Shown here one piece after another: positions 34,574-40,244 of a stretch of 40,244 nucleotides of DNA. Position 1 is the stretch's first letter, and each line of letters begins with the position of its first letter. Origin of the DNA: Bacteroides sp. (GTDB taxonomy: Bacteria > Bacteroidota > Bacteroidia > Bacteroidales > Bacteroidaceae); NCBI GenBank assembly GCA_017472925.1, contig JAFUNS010000041.1:1-40244 (forward strand), written 5' to 3'. A program made the translations under genes and the position numbers. Below the pieces are notes generated by a model. The model did not search any database, had not been told where the DNA came from, and was given only the letters and a program-made list of their open reading frames with translations.

Positions 34574-35175
34574 ACCTCAGCCTCCTTTCTTTTCTCTTGT
34601 ATGGATTTCAAGATCTTCTGAGAAGACTTGGAAAGATTTTCTTCGTCCTCCATAAAGCGTTTGATTTTTCTCAACGCATCCTGATATCCAGGTATCTGTA
34701 CCTTCTCAAAAAGGTTCACTTTCTGAGTGGTCTTTTTACGCGCATGTTCCAATAAGTTCAACTTGGCCAACATGAATTCCCTTTCAATAGCCGTTTGAGC
34801 CAATATCTTAAGCAAGTGTATTCCATCAGAATACCACTTGGGACTGGCAAACAGGCTGAAAGGACGGATGTCAAAATCCACGTTCTCTAAAATAGGGACA
34901 CGAACACCCGCAATTTTCTTCACGCCCAAGTGAACATCTTTCACTTTCACGAGTGATGAGTCGAACTCATTCCAAAGTGCGAACATGGCTTCATAGGCTT
35001 GGATCTCTTGCTCAAGCCTATCTTCCAACCCCGCCGCTTCTTCCTTGCAACGCTTCACTTCCATTCGTAAGGCACTCTCCTTATTCTTAATGATAGGAAG
35101 CGTGCGCACACGAACCTTAAGCTGTTTTTCAAGCTGCTGCAACGAGGTTTTATTATATTGAAACTTAATAGCCAT
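34570..35175 (-). CDS. ntpD: V-type ATPase central shaft subunit D
   Basis: A 201-residue protein made of two long helices, as expected for the rotating central stalk. The start (FQYNKTSLQQLEKQLKVR) and the ending (LFEKVQIPGYQDALRKIKRFMEDEE) match the family; the latter gives the IPGYQDALRKI motif. It couples ATP hydrolysis in the A/B ring to ring rotation. It lies 16 bases after subunit B and is coupled by a four-base overlap to subunit I. Confidence 0.94.
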   Translation of the reverse strand: MAIKFQYNKTSLQQLEKQLKVRVRTLPIIKNKESALRMEVKRCKEEAAGLEDRLEQEIQAYEAMFALWNEFDSSLVKVKDVHLGVKKIAGVRVPILENVDFDIRPFSLFASPKWYSDGIHLLKILAQTAIEREFMLAKLNLLEHARKKTTQKVNLFEKVQIPGYQDALRKIKRFMEDEENLSKSSQKILKSIQEKRKEAEV

Positions 35176-35191
35176 TGTTCTTCAAGTTTTC

Positions 35192-36511
35192 TTATTTTAC
35201 CCAGTGTTCGTCCACCAGTTCTTTCTTGATATTCACTTCTTCCGGCTTAAAGTATTTGCTGAACAATCCCCATGTAACATCCAACATTTCAGTCGTATCC
35301 AAGTTAACATCAATGGCCAACAATTCATTGGCATAATCCTTGGCGAAGGCCAAAGTACGTTCGTCGTAATTGGTCAAGTCGAAACCATTTTCCATCTTGG
35401 TTTTGGCGTTGGCAGCATCAGCATACAAACGTACTGCAGCATTCATTACCTGTGGATGGTCTTTACGGGTCTTCTTACCACTAACCAATTGCTTCAAACG
35501 AGACAATGAACGGAATGGGTCGACAATAACCTTACCGATATCACTATCACGACGCAAGAACAACTGACCTTCGGTAATATAACCGGTGTTGTCAGGTACC
35601 GCATGGGTAATGTCACCGCCACTCAATGTAGTCACCGCAATAATGGTGATAGAACCACCTGCCGGGAACTGTACGGCCTTTTCGTAAATCTTTGCCAAAT
35701 CCGAATAAAGAGAACCCGGCATAGAGTCCTTTGAAGGAATCTGGTCCATACGGTTGGACACAATAGCCAAAGCATCAGCATAACTGGTCATATCAGTCAA
35801 CAATACCAATACCTTTTGGTTATGTTCCACCGCAAAGTATTCGGCTGCAGTCAAAGCCATATCAGGAATCAACAGACGTTCAACTGGTGGATTTTCAGTC
35901 GTATTCACAAAACTGATAATACGGTCAAGCGCACCTGCATTGGAGAACACATTCTTGAAATACAAGTAGTCATCGTTAGTCATACCCATACCACCCAAGA
36001 TAATCTTGTCGGTTTCGGCACGAAGGGCTACATTCGCCATCACTTGATTGAACGGTTGGTCTGGGTCAGCAAAGAACGGAATCTTCTGGCCGGATACCAA
36101 CGTATTGTTCAAGTCAATACCTGCAATACCTGTAGCAATCAATTCAGACGGTTGCTTACGTCGAACGGGGTTAACCGAAGGACCACCAATTTCCACTTCC
36201 TTTCCTTCTACATCAGGACCACCATCAATCGGGTCACCAAATGCATTGAAGAAACGGCCGGCCAATTGTTCGCTCACCTTCAAAGAAGGAGACTTGCCCA
36301 AGAAAACCACTTCGGCATTGGTAGGAATACCTTCTGTACCTTGGAATACCTGTAATGTCACTTCATCGCCCATGATTTTTACTACCTGGGCCAACTTACC
36401 ATTTACTGTAGCCAATTCATCATAACCTACTCCCGTTGCCTTCAACGAACAAGTAGCCTTAGTAATTTGGCTAATCTTGGTATATATCTTTTGAAAAGCT
36501 TTTGTTGCCAT
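35192..36511 (-). CDS. ntpB: V-type ATPase subunit B (non-catalytic)
   Basis: A 439-residue subunit that alternates with A in the hexameric head. It shows the beta-barrel start (ATGVGYDELATVNG), VNPVRRKQPSELIATGIAGID, the degenerate P-loop region SGQKIPFFADPDQPFNQV, which has no GxxxxGKT and so marks it as non-catalytic, VLVLLTDMTSYADALAIVS, and TLSGGDITHAVPDNTGYITEGQ. The family usually has SGSGLPHNE at the P-loop site, so this is a divergent version. Position in the operon: 28 bases after A, 16 before D. Confidence 0.95.
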   Translation of the reverse strand: MATKAFQKIYTKISQITKATCSLKATGVGYDELATVNGKLAQVVKIMGDEVTLQVFQGTEGIPTNAEVVFLGKSPSLKVSEQLAGRFFNAFGDPIDGGPDVEGKEVEIGGPSVNPVRRKQPSELIATGIAGIDLNNTLVSGQKIPFFADPDQPFNQVMANVALRAETDKIILGGMGMTNDDYLYFKNVFSNAGALDRIISFVNTTENPPVERLLIPDMALTAAEYFAVEHNQKVLVLLTDMTSYADALAIVSNRMDQIPSKDSMPGSLYSDLAKIYEKAVQFPAGGSITIIAVTTLSGGDITHAVPDNTGYITEGQLFLRRDSDIGKVIVDPFRSLSRLKQLVSGKKTRKDHPQVMNAAVRLYADAANAKTKMENGFDLTNYDERTLAFAKDYANELLAIDVNLDTTEMLDVTWGLFSKYFKPEEVNIKKELVDEHWVK

Positions 36512-36539
36512 TATTCTTTCACTTTTAGCTGTTTACACA

Positions 36540-38297
36540 TTATTTTACGCTTCTCTCAGCAATCAGTTCCTGCAACTGCTTCACAAAACCTTCGTACTTT
36601 TCTGATTTGTACTCAGAATAGTTCATCTGTTTGCAGACATTGATCATTCGTTTGAAATAATCCATTACATCAAGGAATGTATCGAATTCAAATTCAGTAT
36701 GACAAATATCAATAACCGTATTCAAAATATCTTCCTGACGTTCCATCGGAGTTACGGAGTCTACTTCATCGAAAGCATCCTGCTGTAAGATTACATAGTC
36801 AATCAGTTCTGACTTCCAGAAGATAACGTGATATTCTACAGGTACACCATCATCACCCAAGATATTGATTTGTTCAGCAATTTCCTTACCTCTCAACAAA
36901 CGGGTCTTGATTTCATTCACCTTACCAATCCATTCACCATTAATACGCTTGGTGATATAATCCTCAAATTCCGGATATTCCAAATACTTGGAGTAAGAAT
37001 CGATAGGATTTACAGCCGGATAACGCTTCTTATCGGCACGTTCCTGTTCCAATGCATAGAAACAGCGGGCTACCTTCTTGGTATTTTCTGTTACTGGTTC
37101 CTTCAAGTTACCACCGGCAGGAGAAACTGTACCAATAAAGGTAATTGAACCTGTTTCGCCATTATTCAAATACACATAACCTGCACGTCCATAGAAGTTT
37201 GAGATAATGGCCGAGATATCCATCGGGAACGCATCCGGACCAGGCAATTCTTCCATACGGTTAGACATTTCACGCAAAGCTTGTGCCCAACGGGAAGTTG
37301 AGTCGGCCATCAACAATACTCTCAAGCCCATCGCACGATAGTATTCTGCAATGGTCATAGCTGTATATACAGATGCTTCACGTGCAGCCACCGGCATGTT
37401 CGAAGTATTTGCAATGATGATGGTACGTTCCATCAACTTACGACCAGTATGCGGGTCAACCAATTCAGGGAATTCGGTAAAGATTTCCACTACTTCATTC
37501 GCACGTTCACCACAAGCAGCAATGATTACGATATCAGCTTCCGCCTGTTTAGAAATGGCATGCTGAAGCACAGTCTTACCTGTACCAAACGGACCAGGGA
37601 TGAATCCTGTACCACCTTCTACTATCGGATTCACTGTATCGATTACACGTACACCTGTTTCCAACAATTTGAATGGACGTGGTTTTTCCTTGTAATTGGT
37701 CATAGCCTTCTTAACCGGCCATTTCTGTATCATATTGACAGACAATTCATTGCCATCCTTATCTACCAAAACAGCTACGGTATCTTCAATGCAATAGTCA
37801 CCTTCAGCTACAATGGATTTTACTTTGTATGTACCTTCCAATTGGAATGGAGCCATAATCTTCAGCGGCTGATGATTTTCGTCTACTTCACCCAACCAGG
37901 CTGAAGCTTCCACTTCATCACCAACTTTTACCAACGGTACAAAATGCCATTTGCTTTCCTTATCCAACGGATAAGTATACTGTCCACGTTTCAAGAACAC
38001 CCCATCCATTTTGTCAAGGTCGTTCTGCAAACCATCATAATTTTTCGACAACATACCCGGACCCAAAGTCACTTCGAGCATGTGTCCTGTAAATTCGGCT
38101 TCGGCACCCACCTTCAATCCACGTGTACTTTCGAACACCTGAACATAAACATTGCTGCCTACCACCTTGATTACTTCCGCCATCAAACGGTCACCGCCGG
38201 TCAGAATGTAACAAATTTCATTCTGAGCCACCGGGCCATCTACAGCAAGTGTAACCATGTTGGCAATTACGCCACTAACAGTTCCTTTTGTTGCCAT
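36540..38297 (-). CDS. ntpA: V-type ATPase catalytic subunit A
   Basis: A 585-residue catalytic subunit. Walker A is G235-PFGTGKT-242, the bulge domain typical of V/A-type A subunits lies at about 115-200, and the downstream motifs are ACGERANEVVEI, MADSTSRWAQALREMSNRMEELPGPDAFP (as MADSTSRWAQALRE and PGPDAFP) and the C-terminal helical domain. Together with B it makes the ATP-hydrolysing or -synthesising head. It begins 14 bases after the DUF2764 gene. Length is normal for the family. Confidence 0.96.
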   Translation of the reverse strand: MATKGTVSGVIANMVTLAVDGPVAQNEICYILTGGDRLMAEVIKVVGSNVYVQVFESTRGLKVGAEAEFTGHMLEVTLGPGMLSKNYDGLQNDLDKMDGVFLKRGQYTYPLDKESKWHFVPLVKVGDEVEASAWLGEVDENHQPLKIMAPFQLEGTYKVKSIVAEGDYCIEDTVAVLVDKDGNELSVNMIQKWPVKKAMTNYKEKPRPFKLLETGVRVIDTVNPIVEGGTGFIPGPFGTGKTVLQHAISKQAEADIVIIAACGERANEVVEIFTEFPELVDPHTGRKLMERTIIIANTSNMPVAAREASVYTAMTIAEYYRAMGLRVLLMADSTSRWAQALREMSNRMEELPGPDAFPMDISAIISNFYGRAGYVYLNNGETGSITFIGTVSPAGGNLKEPVTENTKKVARCFYALEQERADKKRYPAVNPIDSYSKYLEYPEFEDYITKRINGEWIGKVNEIKTRLLRGKEIAEQINILGDDGVPVEYHVIFWKSELIDYVILQQDAFDEVDSVTPMERQEDILNTVIDICHTEFEFDTFLDVMDYFKRMINVCKQMNYSEYKSEKYEGFVKQLQELIAERSVK

Positions 38298-38311
38298 ATA
38301 TTATTGATTAT

Positions 38312-39154
38312 TTATTTTCTGAATTCTTGAGGTATCTGTACTTCGTCCTTCAGTTGGTCTATCAACTGTCTGAACATTTCATTTCCTTTTTCCTTATCCA
38401 ACGAAACCCAGCGTTCAATCATTTCCAACTTCATCAGAAAAACAAAGATCTTCTCTACAGTAAAATAATTGAAGAAAGTATTGTCCTCCATCCAATTCCA
38501 TTTCAACAGGTCAATCTTTTTTTCCCGTTCAACCAAATCCGCTGTATCATTGATTCTTACTAATTGTTCGAAGTATTCCAAATCGTCGGCCAAACCAAAA
38601 TCACGAGCATTGGAGGTTCTCAAAGCTTCAGCAACCATATTGGTACCTACTGGAACCTTAGCTACTTCCAACTTATATTTACGCGCGGTCATTGCCGCCA
38701 AAATATTGTTGACATTCAAATTTAGCTCAAACCAAGACGATACAAAACGATTGGCACATTGTGTTGCATAATTATAGTAATAACCATACAATTTATCATC
38801 CAATCCCTGACGTTCCTCATCAGGAGTATTCAAGAACAATTCTGAAAATTCGTAGAAATAAGGGGGGAATTTCTTGTCCGGAGCCGTTTCTTCCTTAAAG
38901 GACGCAATGACACCCAGTAATTCATCGGCAGAGTAATTACCCAACGTAGCATCTACCGACGCTTCCTTATCTTTCAAAAGAGTCAGCAAATTACGGTTGT
39001 CAACCTTCAAATAAAACAAGTCTACCAATTTCTTGTCTTCCTTCGAAAGTTCCGGATAAACCTCTGTTCTGAAATTCGCCACTGTATAGCTCAGTTTACC
39101 ATCCTCCAATGACAATTCAGGCAAACCGGTTACCAGACAATAATAATTTGTCAT
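38312..39154 (-). CDS. DUF2764 protein of the V-type ATPase operon, possible subunit C/d equivalent
   Basis: A 280-residue, largely helical cytosolic protein of the DUF2764 family, found in V-type ATPase operons of Bacteroidota. It occupies a place where other operons carry subunit C (d), which is otherwise missing here. Two segments resemble the repeated motif of subunit C: FYLKVDNRNLLTLLKDK (about 49-65) and LNLNVNNILAAMTARKYKLE (about 146-165), each an Asp/Asn-Asn-Leu/Ile pattern before a basic helix. That relation is inference. The ATG at 39154 was chosen; the frame is open to a TTG at 39160, but MTNYYCLVTGLPEL is the natural start. Eight-base gap after subunit E. Confidence 0.85.
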   Translation of the reverse strand: MTNYYCLVTGLPELSLEDGKLSYTVANFRTEVYPELSKEDKKLVDLFYLKVDNRNLLTLLKDKEASVDATLGNYSADELLGVIASFKEETAPDKKFPPYFYEFSELFLNTPDEERQGLDDKLYGYYYNYATQCANRFVSSWFELNLNVNNILAAMTARKYKLEVAKVPVGTNMVAEALRTSNARDFGLADDLEYFEQLVRINDTADLVEREKKIDLLKWNWMEDNTFFNYFTVEKIFVFLMKLEMIERWVSLDKEKGNEMFRQLIDQLKDEVQIPQEFRK

Positions 39155-39162
39155 AAGCAATC

Positions 39163-39756
39163 TTAAAACAACATTTCTACTAATTGTGGACGAAGGAATT
39201 CCTTGAAATAGTTTTCAAATTCTTCTTCGCCAAAATTCACTTTGTAAGAGCCATCTGCCGGAGATATAGTGAACAAAGTCTTATTGCCATTTACTTGTTC
39301 AATTTTCACTCCCTTATCCAATACATCCTTAGCATTGGCTGCGAAAAACTTCTTCAAGCCTTCAGCATCAGTCGTAGAGATAACAATCGGTTCATTAGCG
39401 ACCCATTGACCGGCTAAAGAAACAATAAACTTGTTCAAATAGTCTTTATCGCTCACAAAATCCTTAACAGCTTTTGTTACGACCTGATTGGTCAACAAAG
39501 AAGTAATTTCCGATTTCAATGCATTGACAGCCTGACCAGCAAACAACTTAAGCTCAGATTGAGTATTTTCTGTTGTTTCTGTAGCCGCTTTACGAGCAGC
39601 TGCTACTATAGCTTCCGCCTCTTTACGGGCATCTTCTATAATCTTTGCAGCCTCCTCACGAGCATTGCTAACCAGACGTTGAGCTTCTTCATTGCCTTTT
39701 TCTACGCCTTCACGATAGATCTTATCGGTTAGCTCCTGAATTTTATTTTCCATCAT
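39163..39756 (-). CDS. ntpE: V-type ATPase peripheral stalk subunit E
   Basis: A 197-residue stator protein: a long Ala/Glu/Lys-rich coiled coil (about 1-75, with NAREEAAKIIEDARKEAEAI) and a C-terminal globular domain (about 100-197). It would tie the A/B head to subunit I. It is the first gene of the operon, and no subunit G/H partner is seen, though E normally pairs with it. The start is ATG at 39756 or the next codon (39753). Confidence 0.9.
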   Translation of the reverse strand: MMENKIQELTDKIYREGVEKGNEEAQRLVSNAREEAAKIIEDARKEAEAIVAAARKAATETTENTQSELKLFAGQAVNALKSEITSLLTNQVVTKAVKDFVSDKDYLNKFIVSLAGQWVANEPIVISTTDAEGLKKFFAANAKDVLDKGVKIEQVNGNKTLFTISPADGSYKVNFGEEEFENYFKEFLRPQLVEMLF

Positions 39757-39800
39757 ACTAGAAGAATTATATGTTTAACATCTCATTTTCAAATAATCCT

Positions 39801-39808
39801 CAAAAATA
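39801..39808 (-). promoter_or_regulatory. -7 box (TATTTTTG) of the V-type ATPase operon
   Basis: On the minus strand TATTTTTG matches TAnnTTTG, 44 bases before the ntpE start. The -33 region is not clear. The rest of 39809-39953 is AT-rich and holds nothing else I can name. Confidence 0.6.
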
Positions 39809-39953
39809 CAAAATTCGGTTCAAGAAAAAGAATTAAAATGAAGAATTTATGAAAAAACTATCATAAAATAGAGAAATGATACCACTTACATGTTATTCAA
39901 CATATATACAAGGTTCAAAGTAACAAGAAGTCAGATAAATAAAAATAAATAGG

Positions 39954-39991
39954 TAAAAAAAAATCCTCCGATACATTTCTGTATCGAAGGA
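39954..39991 (-). terminator. Intrinsic terminator of the rRNA operon
   Basis: On the minus strand the stem TCCTTCGATAC / GTATCGGAGGA (39964-39991, one wobble) is followed by a run of nine T residues. It lies just past the 5S gene. Confidence 0.92.
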
Positions 39992-40002
39992 CTCTCTAAA
40001 AA

Positions 40003-40108
<106 letters not shown>

Positions 40109-40214
40109 AATATCGTTATTATATAGTTATTGTCTATTATAACTATAAATCAATGACCATTGACACATCGAAAATTAATATCTTAGTCTGTCGCTAAAAG
40201 TATATACCACTCAC

Positions 40215-40244
40215 CAAATGAAAGCAAACGGGCAATTAGTAATG
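40215..40244 (-). rRNA. rrl: 23S ribosomal RNA, 3' end (partial)
   Basis: On the minus strand the window edge reads CATTACTAATTGCCCGTT. ACTAAT is also found about 20 bases before the 3' end of E. coli 23S, and in Bacteroidota it is followed by TGCCCG. The gene therefore continues beyond the window, and its end lies near 40215 by analogy. The 5S-23S spacer (40109-40214) is AT-rich with no tRNA. Confidence 0.65.

Noticed and set aside
35816-36355. 179-residue open frame on the plus strand
   Set aside because: Antisense shadow of V-type ATPase subunit B.

Overview
The window comes from a member of the Bacteroidota, most likely order Bacteroidales (Bacteroides, Phocaeicola or a close relative). 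The evidence is in the sequence. Sixteen starts have the -7 box TAnnTTTG, and six of these also have TTTG about 19 bases upstream, which is the promoter form of this phylum. Several families are typical of the group: DUF3078, DUF1846, DUF4369-thioredoxin lipoproteins, HU-like proteins with a wHTH tail, a GT3 glycogen synthase, and a V-type ATPase with DUF2764. Shine-Dalgarno sites are mostly weak.

Layout. 1-1923: the tail of an unknown gene, a TRIC/UPF0126 membrane protein, and a divergent WecB-like protein that has lost most catalytic residues. 2028-3138: an AT-rich islet with a lipoprotein and an NTF2-fold immunity-like protein. 3288-5165: an outer-membrane DUF3078 gene and a small lipoprotein. 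5359-9471: yidC and a DPP5-like S9 peptidase lipoprotein. 9629-13643: DUF1846 protein and a GH2 glycosidase. 13899-14655: four 21-nt leader repeats followed by an HU-wHTH protein. 14838-17116: M15 peptidase and type I glutamine synthetase. 17309-17713: a Gly-Leu-Leu-Gly tRNA operon. 17832-22035: UvrD/PcrA-type helicase, a ThiE/TenI-like protein and prs. 22091-26418: a potABCD-type polyamine transporter operon. 26546-27640: a thioredoxin-domain lipoprotein. 27806-32065: glycogen synthase and glycogen phosphorylase. 32256-39756: a seven-gene V-type ATPase operon. 39954-40244: the end of an rRNA operon (5S and the 3' end of 23S).

Most of the window is core chromosome: protein insertion, nitrogen assimilation, PRPP supply, polyamine uptake, glycogen metabolism, ion-motive ATPase and RNA genes. 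The accessory parts are the 2.0-3.1 kb islet and several palindromic intergenic repeats. I saw no CRISPR array, transposase, prophage or complete new defence system. The best leads are the WecB-like protein without its catalytic residues, the 21-nt repeat array before the HU-wHTH gene, the orphan immunity islet, and the unusual subunits of the ATPase and polyamine transporter.
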